Positions 44,188 to 53,312 of a stretch of 64,000 nucleotides of DNA are shown here, piece by piece (position 1 is the first letter of the stretch; each line of letters opens with the position of its first letter). The notes under the pieces were generated by a model. That model was not told the origin of the DNA. It was given only the letters and a program-made list of their open reading frames with translations, and ran no database searches. Location of the stretch: the NCBI GenBank assembly GCA_011390885.1, contig JAABRO010000007.1, positions 30,042-94,041 on the forward strand, given 5' to 3'. This DNA is from Gemmatimonas sp. (lineage in GTDB: Bacteria; Gemmatimonadota; Gemmatimonadetes; Gemmatimonadales; Gemmatimonadaceae). The position numbers were made by a program, and so were the translations under genes.

Positions 44188-45719
44188 GCATCGCCTCGCG
44201 ACTTCGCGCGATCGCGCAGCTCGCCATCTCGGCCTGGCACGCGCGCATCGATGACACCGGCAAGACCGGCTTCACCACGCAGTTCCCCACGGCCGCCGCC
44301 GACCGCATCTCGTTCCCGCGCAAGATCGCGTACGGCATGGGCGCGTTCGTGAACAACCTGCTCGCCGCGGCGATCGGCGGCATGGTGATCGTGCTCAACC
44401 TCGGGCTCGGCATGAACCCGGCCCTCGTGGGCCTGCTGGGCGCGCTGCCGCGCATCTCGGACGCGCTCACCGATCCGATGATGGGCTACATCTCGGACAA
44501 CACGCGCTCGCGCTGGGGTCGGCGGCGGCCGTACATCTTCGGCGGTGCAATCGCGGCCGGCGTGATCTACGCCGCGCTCTGGCAGCTGCCGATCGGGCGC
44601 ACCGAGAGCTTCTACTTCTGGTACTTCCTGACCGGCTCGATCGTGTTCTACCTGGCGTACACGGTGTTCGCGACGCCGTGGGTGGCGCTGGGATACGAGC
44701 TCACGCCGGACTACCACGAACGCACGCGCCTGATGGGGGTGCAGAACTTCATCGGGCAGCTCGCGTATCTCGTGTCACCGTGGTTCCTCTGGATCATGAC
44801 GTACAAGCCCTGGTTCGAGAACCAGGTGGCCGGTGCGGCCGGACTTGCCATCGGCATCGGCGTCGTCACCATCGGCGTGGGCGTGCTCCCCGCGCTCTTC
44901 CTGCGGGAGCGGTTCGTCGCAGCAGCGGCCGATGCCTCGCTGGCCAGCGAATCGGGACTCGCGGCCCTGCGGCGCAACATGGCGCAGTTCTTCAAGGGGT
45001 TCGGCACGACGCTGCGATCGAAGCCATTCCTCAAGCTGTGTGCTGCGACGTTCCTGGTGTTCAACGGCTTCATCATGATCTCGTCGTTCCAGACGTACGT
45101 GATCATCTACTACGTGTTCGGTGGCGACCAGGAGATGGGTGCGCGGTACGCCGGCTACGCCGGCACGCTCGGCGCCGCCTCCACCTTCGCCGTGATCTTC
45201 ATCGTCACCTGGCTCAGCACGCGCCTGGGCAAGCGGAAGGCGTTCTTCGCGTCCACGGGGCTGTCCATCCTTGGGTACGGACTCAAGTGGTTCTGCTACA
45301 ACCCGGCGTTCCCGCTGCTCCTGCTCCTGCCCGTGCCGCTCATGTCCTTCGGCCTCGGTGGACTCTTCACCCTCATGGGCTCGATGATCGCCGACGTCGT
45401 GGACGCCGACGAACTCGAGACGTACCAGCGGCGTGAAGGCATGTTCGGCTCGATCTACTGGTGGGTCGTGAAGCTCGGCATGGCCGCGGCGCTCGCCGCC
45501 GGCGGGTTCCTGCTCAACGCCACGGGCTTCGACGTGGCGCTCGGTGGCGCGCAGTCGGCGCAGACCATCCTGCTCATGCGCATCTGCGACGCCGTCATTC
45601 CGATGGTGGCCTCCGCCGTCGCCATCTGGGCGGTTGCCACCTATCCGATCACCGAGGAGCGCGCGCACGCCACGCGCACGGAACTGGAGAACCGCCGCGG
45701 CGCGCCGGTGGCCGCGTAG
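44184..45719 (+). CDS. GPH/MFS sugar:cation symporter
   Basis: A 511-residue protein. The start is the GTG at 44184, which overlaps the GH16 stop (GTGA). About twelve membrane helices. The GPH-family features ISFPRKIAYGMGAFVNNLL, SDALTDPMMGYISDNTRSRWGRRRPYIFGG, YTVFATPWVALGYELTPDYHERTRLMGVQNFIGQ and SMIADVVDADELETYQRREGMFG are present. Members import glycosides and oligosaccharides with H+ or Na+. Its position after GH16 and its likely co-regulation with cytoplasmic GH3 enzymes point to import of beta-gluco-oligosaccharides across the inner membrane. Confidence 0.92.
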   Translation: MSIASRLRAIAQLAISAWHARIDDTGKTGFTTQFPTAAADRISFPRKIAYGMGAFVNNLLAAAIGGMVIVLNLGLGMNPALVGLLGALPRISDALTDPMMGYISDNTRSRWGRRRPYIFGGAIAAGVIYAALWQLPIGRTESFYFWYFLTGSIVFYLAYTVFATPWVALGYELTPDYHERTRLMGVQNFIGQLAYLVSPWFLWIMTYKPWFENQVAGAAGLAIGIGVVTIGVGVLPALFLRERFVAAAADASLASESGLAALRRNMAQFFKGFGTTLRSKPFLKLCAATFLVFNGFIMISSFQTYVIIYYVFGGDQEMGARYAGYAGTLGAASTFAVIFIVTWLSTRLGKRKAFFASTGLSILGYGLKWFCYNPAFPLLLLLPVPLMSFGLGGLFTLMGSMIADVVDADELETYQRREGMFGSIYWWVVKLGMAAALAAGGFLLNATGFDVALGGAQSAQTILLMRICDAVIPMVASAVAIWAVATYPITEERAHATRTELENRRGAPVAA

Positions 45720-45782
45720 GCGCGGTACTCGCGTGCCTTGGCGCGCGGCGTGATGCCGCCGAGGTGCTTGGCTCCGGAACTG

Positions 45783-45919
45783 CGAAAGACGCGAAGGCGC
45801 GAAGGGCGCGATGAACGCGATTACATCATGCGGGTGACACTCCACGTCACCTCGCGCGGCCTCGCCGCCGTCATGCTGTTTTCGCGCGCATCGCGCCCTT
45901 CGCGCCTTCGCGTCTTTCG
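45783..45919. repeat. Perfect 31-bp inverted repeat between convergent operons
   Basis: Arm 45783-45813 and arm 45889-45919 are exact reverse complements over 31 bp, separated by 75 bp that contain a smaller GGTGAC/GTCACC helix. The arms are built from GCGAAGG-like units. It lies in the 229-bp gap between the transporter and the first GH3 gene on the other strand, so its RNA is a long hairpin for both operons. It may be a dispersed intergenic palindrome of the genome. Confidence 0.9.
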
Positions 45920-45948
45920 TCGTTGCGGGCCTACCCGCCCGGTCTGCG

Positions 45949-47721
45949 CTAGAGACCGTACCCGCTTGGCCAGCGCGTCGCGATGCGCGGCCAGCTGAAG
46001 GGGAGCACGCCCGTGAAGGGGAAGTCGCCGAAGAGCACATCCGCGACCCCCTGCCCCTCCGAGCCCGGCAGCCACGCAGCCACGAACGCCGCCGTGTGCT
46101 GCAGTTCGGTGTCGATGATGAGCGGACGTCCCGACACGAGCACCGCCACCACCGGAATGCCCTTCGCCTCGATCGCGCGAATGACGGCGAGGTCTTCCGG
46201 ATGCAGCAGGCGGAGTTCGAGCGTCTCGCCGTACGGCGAGAGCTGCGCCGGCTGCCCCGCCGGGCTCGAGCCGAGTGGTGCGAGGCCGGGCGGACGGATG
46301 TCACCCATGCCTTCAGCGTACGGCGTCTCACCGATCACCACGATCGCCACGTCGTGCGCGGCCGCGTCGGCAGCCGATCCGTCCTCGCTCAGCACCGCGC
46401 CGGGCGCGACCTCGCGGATCCCTTCCCAGATCGACGTGCCGCCGATCACCGACTGGTTGCCCGACGTGCCCTGCCACGCCACGGTGAAGCCGCCGCACTG
46501 ATGGCCGCGGTTGTCCGCGTTCTTGCCGGCCACGAGAATGCGCGCCGACCGCGACAGCGGCAGGATCTCGCCCTCGTTCTGCAGCAGCACCAGCGACTTG
46601 CGCACCGCCTCGCGCGCCACGGCGCGATGTTCGGGCGCGCCAAGGCACGACACCTGCGACCACTTCCGCTCCGCCGGACGTGGACGGTCGAAGAGCCCGT
46701 AGCGGTGCTTCACGCTGAGGATGCGGCGCACGGCGTCGTCGATGCGCGACATGGGCACGACGCCCGTGCGCACATGCTGCAGGAGCAGGTCGAGGTACTG
46801 CCGCCACTTGACCGACACCATGAACATGTCGATCCCCGCGTTGGTCGCGATTGCCAGCGCCTCCGCGGGATCATCGGAGAGGTAATCCACGCCGTCCCAG
46901 TCCGAGACCACGAAACCATCGAAGCCGAGGCGCTCCTTGAGCACCTCCGTGATCAGGTACCGGTTGCCGTGGCACTTCACGCCGTTCCAGCTGTTGAACG
47001 ACGCCATCACCGTGAGCACACCGGCTTCGAGCGCCGGCAGGTACGGTGCCATGTGCACGCGCTCCAGTTCGGACTCCGGGAGCACGGTGTTGCCCTGGTC
47101 ACGGCCGTCGGTGGTGCCACCGTCGCCCACCCAGTGCTTGGCGCAGGCGATCACGCTATCCTCGCCAAGGTCGCCCTGCATGCCCCGCACGAACGGCGCG
47201 GCGTACGAGGCGACGAGTGCGGTGTCCTCGGAGAAGCTCTCGTACGTGCGCCCCCAGTACAGGTGCCGGGCCACCGCGAGCGTCGGGGCGAAGGTCCACT
47301 CCACGCCGGTCGCCAGCACTTCGCGGGCCGTGATCTGCGCGATGCGTTCGATGAGGTCCGGATCGCGCGCCGCGCCAAGGCCGATGTTGTGCGGAAAGAT
47401 CGTGGCCCCGAGCACGTTGCCGTGTCCGTGCACCGCGTCCACGCCATACAGCAGCGGGATCGGCACACGCCCGGGCTCGTCGCGCATCGACGCCGCCCAG
47501 TAGGCGTCGTTCATCGCGATCCAGTCAGCCGGCAGGTTGGCACCGGGCGCCGACCCGCCACCGCTGAGCACCGACCCGATGTGATGGCGCGCCACCTCGT
47601 CGGGCGTGATGGCCATGCGCTCCGGCTGGAGCATCTGGCCGACCTTCTGCTCGAGCGTCATGCGGGCGAGCAACTGCTCGACGAACGCCGCCGTGGACGC
47701 CGTGGTGGAATCTGAAGACAT
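45949..47721 (-). CDS. Cytoplasmic GH3 glucosidase (ExoP-like)
   Basis: A 590-residue protein without signal peptide. N-terminal TIM-barrel: TLEQKVGQMLQPER, LLYGVDAVHGHGNVLGATIFPHNIGLGA, AKHWVGDGGTTDGRDQGN and nucleophile Asp274 in GFVVSDWDG. C-terminal alpha/beta sandwich: KSLVLLQNEGEILPLSRSARILVAGKNADNRGHQCGGFTVAWQG and VLVSGRPLI. No FnIII-like tail. This is the type of exo-beta-1,3/1,4-glucosidases such as plant ExoI and bacterial ExoP. Because it lacks a signal peptide it should hydrolyse oligosaccharides after import. It lies 27 bp downstream of the second GH3 gene. Confidence 0.93.
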   Translation of the reverse strand: MSSDSTTASTAAFVEQLLARMTLEQKVGQMLQPERMAITPDEVARHHIGSVLSGGGSAPGANLPADWIAMNDAYWAASMRDEPGRVPIPLLYGVDAVHGHGNVLGATIFPHNIGLGAARDPDLIERIAQITAREVLATGVEWTFAPTLAVARHLYWGRTYESFSEDTALVASYAAPFVRGMQGDLGEDSVIACAKHWVGDGGTTDGRDQGNTVLPESELERVHMAPYLPALEAGVLTVMASFNSWNGVKCHGNRYLITEVLKERLGFDGFVVSDWDGVDYLSDDPAEALAIATNAGIDMFMVSVKWRQYLDLLLQHVRTGVVPMSRIDDAVRRILSVKHRYGLFDRPRPAERKWSQVSCLGAPEHRAVAREAVRKSLVLLQNEGEILPLSRSARILVAGKNADNRGHQCGGFTVAWQGTSGNQSVIGGTSIWEGIREVAPGAVLSEDGSAADAAAHDVAIVVIGETPYAEGMGDIRPPGLAPLGSSPAGQPAQLSPYGETLELRLLHPEDLAVIRAIEAKGIPVVAVLVSGRPLIIDTELQHTAAFVAAWLPGSEGQGVADVLFGDFPFTGVLPFSWPRIATRWPSGYGL

Positions 47722-47748
47722 GGGGAGTGAAGTCGGTGATGTCGTGCG

Positions 47749-49968
47749 TCAGCGCGCGGCGTCGTCCACCAGGACGAACTCGGTGCGCAGGTCGGTGGTG
47801 GACGAACCGCCGATCCAGGCGTGGAACCGGCCCGGCTCCACGATAAGGCGATGTGCGCGGCCGTAGAAGGCCAGGTCGCGCGGTGTGAGCGTGAACTCCA
47901 CCTGACGCCGCTCCCCGCGCGCCAACGCGATGCGCGTGAACGCCTTGAGCTCGCGAACCGGTCGCGTGATGTCGCCCACGAGGTCGCGCACGTAGAGCTG
48001 CACGATCTCCGTGGTGTCACGCGGCCCGACGTTCACCACGTCCACGCCGATCGTGATGCTGCCGTTCATGCGGAGCACGGCCGTGCTCGTCCACAGGTGC
48101 TCGTACTCCACGTGCGAGTACGACAGGCCGTGGCCGAACGGGTAGAGCGGGGTGAAGGCCGTGTCGAGATGGAACGACGTGTTCCCCACCGACACCTGCG
48201 GCGCACGCGCCTCGATGTCGTCGATGAAGACGTACGACTCGTTCGTGACCGGCTTGCCCGTGTGCTTGTGCGCGTAATAGATGGGGATCTGGCCCGTGAC
48301 GCGCGGGAAGGTCACCGGCAGCTTGCCGCTCGGTGCGCGGTGGCCCAGCAGCATGTCGGCGATCGCGGCCCCGCCCATCGTGCCGGGGTGCCAGGCACAC
48401 AGCACGGCGTGCGCGTGCCGCACCGCCGACTCCAGCGCGAGCGGTCGACCCGTCATGAGCACGAGGATCACCTTGGTGCCGGTGGCCGCCACCGCCTCCA
48501 GCAGCGCTTCCTGCGCGCCGGGCAGCGTGATGTCGGCCCGGCAGTGCGCCTCCCCCGAGAGGATGGCCTCCTCGCCCAGCACCATGACCGCGACGTCGGC
48601 GCGCGCGGCGAGCGCCACGGCCTCGGCGAAGCCATCTCGGCTGCGGCTGCGGGACGTCTCCACGCCGCGCGCGTACGCGACCTCGACCCCGTCACCGAGG
48701 CGCTCGCGCAGCGCCCCGAGCACGGTGCGGCTGTGCGACGCGTCGCCGTCGAAGATCCACGTGCCGAGCTGCTCGTACGGATCGTCGGCGAGCGGTCCGA
48801 TCACCGCGATGGTGTCGAGCGCATCGGCGTGCAGCGGCAGCGCCCAGTCGTCGTTCTTGAGCAGCACGCTGCCGGCCACCGCCGCCTCGTACGCCGCCTG
48901 CAGGTGCTCGGCATTCGCCGCCGGCGCGAACCCCGCCGGGTCGGTGTAGGGATCGTCGAACAGCCCGAGCCGAAACTTCACGCGCAGGATGTTGCGCACG
49001 GCCGTGTCCACCTGCCGCTCGCTGATCCGCTTCTCGTGCACGAGCGACGCGAGATGGTCGGCGTACGTGGTGCTCGCCATCTCCATGTCCACGCCCGCGT
49101 TGGCGGCCTCGTACGCCGATTCGCGATCGTCCTCGGTGAAGCCGTGCACCGCGAGCTGGCGGATCGACTCCCAGTCGCTCACCACCATGGCGTCCGACCG
49201 CCACTCCTCACGCAGCACGTCGCGCAGCAGGAACGTGTTGGCCGTGGCCGGCACGCCATCGATGTCCGAGAACGACGTCATGAGGCTGGCCACACCCGCG
49301 TCCACTGCCGCCTTGAAGGGCGGCAGGTACACGTTGCGCAACTCGTTCTCCGGGATGTTCGTGGAGTTGTAGTCGCGGCCGCTCTCGCTCGCCCCGTAGC
49401 CGGCGAAGTGCTTCGCGCAGGCGGCGATGCTGCCGCGCGCGGCGAGGTCGTCTCCCTGGAAGCCGCGCACCATGGCGGCGCCGAGCACGCCCGCGAGATA
49501 CGGGTCCTCGCCGAGCGACTCGGCCACACGCCCCCAGCGCGGATCGCGCGCGATGTCGATCATCGGCGCGAACGTCCAGTTCACGCCGTGCGCCGCCGCC
49601 TCCTCCGCGGCAATGCGCGCACCGGTGCTCACCAGCGTCGGGTCCCAGCTCGACGCCTGCCCGATCGGGATCGGGAACACGGTGCGGAAGCCGTGGATCA
49701 CGTCGCGCCCCACGAGCAGCGGAATGCCGAGCCGACTCTCCTCCACGGCCAGGCGCTGCAGCTCGTTGACGGTGGCGACGTCCACTTCGTTGAGCACCGA
49801 TCCGATGCGACCCGCGCGCACCGCCTCGCGCAGGTGCGGTGGCACGTGCCCGCCCGCCGCGTTCACCTGCGACATCTGGCCGATCTTCTCGTCCAGCGTC
49901 ATGCGGGCGAGCAGCGCGTCCACCTGCTGTTCGATGGACGCGGCGCGCAGCGAGGCGGGGCGCGTCAC
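47749..49968 (-). CDS. Cytoplasmic GH3 beta-glucosidase (BglX-like)
   Basis: A 739-residue protein. The start is a GTG at 49968 that overlaps the upstream stop (GTGA), so the genes are translationally coupled. Domains: TIM-barrel with KIGQMSQVNAAG, LVGRDVIHGFRTVFPIPIGQA, ACAKHFAGYGASESGRDYN and nucleophile Asp265 in MVVSDWES; alpha/beta sandwich with GSVLLKNDDWALPL; and a C-terminal FnIII-like domain (NVGPRDTTEIVQLYVRDLVGDITRPVRELKAF). The overall layout is that of E. coli BglX, but BglX is exported and no signal peptide is visible here. Expected to remove terminal beta-glucose from imported oligosaccharides. Confidence 0.93.
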   Translation of the reverse strand: MTRPASLRAASIEQQVDALLARMTLDEKIGQMSQVNAAGGHVPPHLREAVRAGRIGSVLNEVDVATVNELQRLAVEESRLGIPLLVGRDVIHGFRTVFPIPIGQASSWDPTLVSTGARIAAEEAAAHGVNWTFAPMIDIARDPRWGRVAESLGEDPYLAGVLGAAMVRGFQGDDLAARGSIAACAKHFAGYGASESGRDYNSTNIPENELRNVYLPPFKAAVDAGVASLMTSFSDIDGVPATANTFLLRDVLREEWRSDAMVVSDWESIRQLAVHGFTEDDRESAYEAANAGVDMEMASTTYADHLASLVHEKRISERQVDTAVRNILRVKFRLGLFDDPYTDPAGFAPAANAEHLQAAYEAAVAGSVLLKNDDWALPLHADALDTIAVIGPLADDPYEQLGTWIFDGDASHSRTVLGALRERLGDGVEVAYARGVETSRSRSRDGFAEAVALAARADVAVMVLGEEAILSGEAHCRADITLPGAQEALLEAVAATGTKVILVLMTGRPLALESAVRHAHAVLCAWHPGTMGGAAIADMLLGHRAPSGKLPVTFPRVTGQIPIYYAHKHTGKPVTNESYVFIDDIEARAPQVSVGNTSFHLDTAFTPLYPFGHGLSYSHVEYEHLWTSTAVLRMNGSITIGVDVVNVGPRDTTEIVQLYVRDLVGDITRPVRELKAFTRIALARGERRQVEFTLTPRDLAFYGRAHRLIVEPGRFHAWIGGSSTTDLRTEFVLVDDAAR

Positions 49969-52900
49969 CAGCCCACCATCAGGTACGTGCGGATCTCCCA
50001 CTCCGAGCCGCGCGCGCCGGGCGCGTTGGGGTCGCAGGTGACCGTGCCCTGCGGGTCCGAGACCTGCGCGGGACAGTAGCGCGGGGAAAAGCGATCGAGC
50101 GTGCGCCACGTCCCGCGCACGCCAAACCGCGTGGCCGGCGTGTCGACGAAGCTCGGCGTGCCGAGCGAGTACGACAGGTCCGCCGCATACTGCGTCGGGA
50201 AGGTCAGGTTGAAGTCCCGGTGGTAGTCGAACGGGCCCCAGTCGTTGAAGCGCGCCTCGCCCTGCAGCTTCACCTGGCCGCGCACGACGCGCAGGTCACC
50301 GCCGTAGCGGCGGATCAGGCGATCGCTGTCGCCGTTCGCCTGCCCCGTGCCACCGAAGAGGTTCGCGATCAGGCGCAGGTCGGGCGTCATCCGCGACACG
50401 ATTCGGCTGCGGACTTCCCACAGATCCTGCGCCGGCGCCGCGCCGGGGAAGGCGAAGAAGGTGCGACCGTCGGCGAGGATGCCGATCGCGGCGTCCTGCG
50501 TGGTCGGCAGGTGGCGATAGACGTAGCCGAGGTTGAAGGCAAATCGCGCATCCTCGCGCAGGTCGTTGTCCCACAGGTGGAAGTACGTGGCCGGCGTCGG
50601 GTCGAAGGTGAGCAGCAGCTCGCCCGCAGCCGTCTCGCGATTCCAGCGCACCGAGAACGGGTCGTCGAGGATGTTGCGCGGACGGCCGGGCGCCGGCACG
50701 TCGGCGGGCACCGGGCCCACGATCGGCTTCTGCCAGAGGAAGTTGGGCGCGATCTGCCAGCTGCCCACCGAGTAGGTGAAGCCGGTGAGGGCGTTCCACT
50801 GGTTGCCCATGCCCGAGTCCTTCAGCTGCCAGCCGGTGAACGTCATGGTGGACGTCTGACCGCCGTCGGCCACGAGTCCCATGGCCGCACCCTGCGCGTA
50901 CCAGTTCCAGCGACCGGCCGAGACACTCACCTTCGCCTTGCCGCCCCACGCATCACTCGCCTTCACGCGGTCACCGAGCACGCGATAGTTGCCCGGCTCG
51001 CCGTCGGCGATCTGGAACTCGCGCCCGACGCGCGTGTTGCCGCCCCAGATGCCGCCGACTTCCACCAGCGCGGGACCGACGTCGGTGGCGATGTGCAGCG
51101 TGGACACGCGCACCTTGGGCTGCGGCACCGCGAACGAGCTGGCCGTGGCCCCACGCCGCGTGAAGTCTTCCTGGAAGACGCCCGCGACCTCGAATCGCCC
51201 GATCTGCCGCTGGTACTTGGCGAGCACGGCCGGATTGGCGCCCCACCAGAGCTCCGGGCCGAGCGCGAGCTTGAAGCCGTTCAGGCTGCGCTTGCCCGTG
51301 AACTCGAAGCCGAGCGGTGCCAGACCGCCGTAGATGTCGATGTTCCGGCCGTAGTTCGCCTCGCGATACAGGCCGAAGAAGTCGCCCTCGTACCCCCAGT
51401 GATAGTGGCCGGTGCGGTAGAAGCCGTCGATGCGGAAGTTGCGCTCGTCCCAGCGCAGCTTTGCGCCGTAGACGCTCAGTCGCTCGAGGCCGTTGGAGGT
51501 GATGTCCGAGCCGTCGGTGCGCAGCGTGCGACGGCGTGCGCGCCCCTCGTAGAAGAGCTCGTTGATCGGGTTGTCCGGCACGTTGCCCACCACGTTCATC
51601 GACAGCGTGGCGGACACGTTCGGCGCCGGGTTGGCCTCGACGTCCACGAAGTACGACTCGAGATGGTCGAAGCCGCGGAACGCCGGCCGCGCCGTGGCGC
51701 TCGGGCTCGTGCTCGCCGGCGTGCTGATGTTCGAGCCGCCGGTGTTGAACGTGGACAGTTCGAGCCGCATGCCGGCGACGCGGAACCGGTCGCTCTGCGC
51801 CGCGCTGCGCGCGCCCTGGTCACCCTGGGCGAGCAGTTCCATCGCCGCGGGCGCGATGGCGGCGAAGTGCCGATCGATCGTGGCGGCGTCGGTGCCCGGT
51901 GCGTACGGATCGAGCGTGTAGGCGCGCTGCAGGGCGTAGTACGCCGCGCGCGGATACAGCCGGAAGTGTCCCGAGGCATCCGTGCGGCCCTTGGCCATGA
52001 TGCCCCACCACTCCTCGTTCATGTTGTTGTCCCCGGGCATGAAGTCCTCCGGGTACGCCTGGTTCGACCAGCCGGCGTCGGTGTCCTGCACGTCGAGGTT
52101 GGTCTCCTGCCCCACCTTCCACCAGCCGTCGGACCACTGGAAGGTCATGCCACCGATGGAGTTCCCGACGCCGCCCTTGCCCGCCGACTGCGCGTAGATC
52201 TCCCGCCACTGGCCGAGCAGGTACTTGGCCTGCGTGACCTGGTCCTCGCGTCGCTCGCGCGCATTGTAGGCGTCGGCGCCGAACTCGGTGAACATCACCG
52301 GCAGCCCGAGCTTCTCCTTCACTTCCTGGAACAGGGTCCCGAACGAGATCCCGCGGTACACGTTCGCGCCGAAGACGTCGAGCCCCTTGGTCTCCTCGGC
52401 GATGATGTCGATGTACTGCAGGTCGCCGTTGGCCATCGCCACCGGGCGCGACGGGTCGATCGTCTTCACGGCGCGCGCGATCTCGCCCATGAGCGAGTAC
52501 AGGTAGCGCGCCTTGGCGGCGTTGCGCTCGCCGACCGGCAGGTTCTCGGTCTCGGCCGACTTCCACTCGAGGCCGTAGTTGTTCTCGTTGCCGAGCAGGT
52601 ACATGAGGACGCCGGGGGTGCCGCGGAACTCGCGCACCATGGCCGTCACCTCGTCCTGCAGCAGCTGCCGCACGCGCGGATCGGAGTAGTCGGTGCTCGC
52701 GCGATACGAGCCGTCCACCGTCACGCCGTAGCGTCCCACGGCGTGGTTCAGCACCGTGTAGATGCCGTAGTTCTCGTAGATGTAGCGCACCCAGCGCGGC
52801 GGCACGCCGACGTACTGCCGGATCGTGTTCACGCCCATGCTCTTGAGCAGCGCCATCTCCCGGTCGAGCGCCGTGCGGATGAAGGCATCCGACTGGCCCC

Positions 52901-53144
52901 AGAAGTTGTACGCGTAGTTCTGGCCGATCGGGAAGTAGTCCCAGTTCATGCCCAGCACCATGAGGTCGGTGCCGTCCACCTGGAGGCGGGCGCCGGAGGC
53001 GTCGGTGACGACCCGCACCGCCTGCTGCGCCCGGGCCGTGGACGCGGGGGTGACGGCAAGGAGCAGGGCAGCCGACAGCACGCCGGCGGACGCGAACCAG
53101 CGCCGAGCCCGAGATGGTGACAGGGGCAGTCGAGTCGGACTCAT
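49965..53144 (-). CDS. Glycoside hydrolase TIM-barrel fused to a putative outer-membrane beta-barrel
   Basis: A 1059-residue protein from the ATG at 53144. Signal peptide ends near TARAQQ (residue 41). Residues 45-410 form a GH-A clan TIM-barrel (GH2-, GH5- or GH72-like): GMNWDYFPIGQ, SMGVNTIRQY, acid/base Glu187 in LLGNENNYG and nucleophile Glu287 in MFTEFGADAYN, with no GH2 sandwich domains. From about residue 455 the sequence becomes amphipathic beta strands with Gly/Asp/Asn turns and many aromatic residues (for example RNFRIDGFYRTGHYHWGYEG), ending in YLMVGW, a barrel-like C-terminal strand. Predicted to be a surface or periplasmic glucanase tethered to its own outer-membrane barrel. First gene of the minus-strand glucan operon. 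Confidence 0.8.
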   Translation of the reverse strand: MSPTRLPLSPSRARRWFASAGVLSAALLLAVTPASTARAQQAVRVVTDASGARLQVDGTDLMVLGMNWDYFPIGQNYAYNFWGQSDAFIRTALDREMALLKSMGVNTIRQYVGVPPRWVRYIYENYGIYTVLNHAVGRYGVTVDGSYRASTDYSDPRVRQLLQDEVTAMVREFRGTPGVLMYLLGNENNYGLEWKSAETENLPVGERNAAKARYLYSLMGEIARAVKTIDPSRPVAMANGDLQYIDIIAEETKGLDVFGANVYRGISFGTLFQEVKEKLGLPVMFTEFGADAYNARERREDQVTQAKYLLGQWREIYAQSAGKGGVGNSIGGMTFQWSDGWWKVGQETNLDVQDTDAGWSNQAYPEDFMPGDNNMNEEWWGIMAKGRTDASGHFRLYPRAAYYALQRAYTLDPYAPGTDAATIDRHFAAIAPAAMELLAQGDQGARSAAQSDRFRVAGMRLELSTFNTGGSNISTPASTSPSATARPAFRGFDHLESYFVDVEANPAPNVSATLSMNVVGNVPDNPINELFYEGRARRRTLRTDGSDITSNGLERLSVYGAKLRWDERNFRIDGFYRTGHYHWGYEGDFFGLYREANYGRNIDIYGGLAPLGFEFTGKRSLNGFKLALGPELWWGANPAVLAKYQRQIGRFEVAGVFQEDFTRRGATASSFAVPQPKVRVSTLHIATDVGPALVEVGGIWGGNTRVGREFQIADGEPGNYRVLGDRVKASDAWGGKAKVSVSAGRWNWYAQGAAMGLVADGGQTSTMTFTGWQLKDSGMGNQWNALTGFTYSVGSWQIAPNFLWQKPIVGPVPADVPAPGRPRNILDDPFSVRWNRETAAGELLLTFDPTPATYFHLWDNDLREDARFAFNLGYVYRHLPTTQDAAIGILADGRTFFAFPGAAPAQDLWEVRSRIVSRMTPDLRLIANLFGGTGQANGDSDRLIRRYGGDLRVVRGQVKLQGEARFNDWGPFDYHRDFNLTFPTQYAADLSYSLGTPSFVDTPATRFGVRGTWRTLDRFSPRYCPAQVSDPQGTVTCDPNAPGARGSEWEIRTYLMVGW

Positions 53145-53207
53145 GGAGGGGCCTCGTCCTGGGCGGGAGCAGACGGGTGGGAAGGACCCGGGGAGGGTCC
53201 ACACGAA

Positions 53208-53230
53208 CTTTGTTCGGACGGCAAACAAAG
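53208..53230. promoter_or_regulatory. Second copy of the putative ROK operator
   Basis: CTTTGTTCG-N5-CAAACAAAG, with the same arms and spacing as at 39567-39589. It lies 64 bp upstream of the start of the hydrolase/barrel gene and overlaps its -10 region. It is also 83 bp upstream of the divergent sterol-desaturase-family gene. Confidence 0.75.
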
Positions 53231-53255
53231 TCGCATCGGGCGTCCCGGGTGTCAA
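53227..53255 (-). promoter_or_regulatory. Promoter of the minus-strand glucan operon
   Basis: Read on the minus strand: -35 TTGACA at 53255-53250 within GTTCTTGACAC, spacer 17, -10 GACTTT at 53232-53227, which merges into the operator. The -35 context is identical to the promoter at 39540. Confidence 0.65.
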
Positions 53256-53312
53256 GAACGAGTTGCGCGGCGGGTCCTTGAACCGCCCGAGCGCGCCCCG
53301 TTGATTCCGGGC

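Noticed and set aside
53301..53312. TTG start of the sterol-desaturase-family gene
   Set aside because: An ATG four codons later is available and gives a normal N-terminus.
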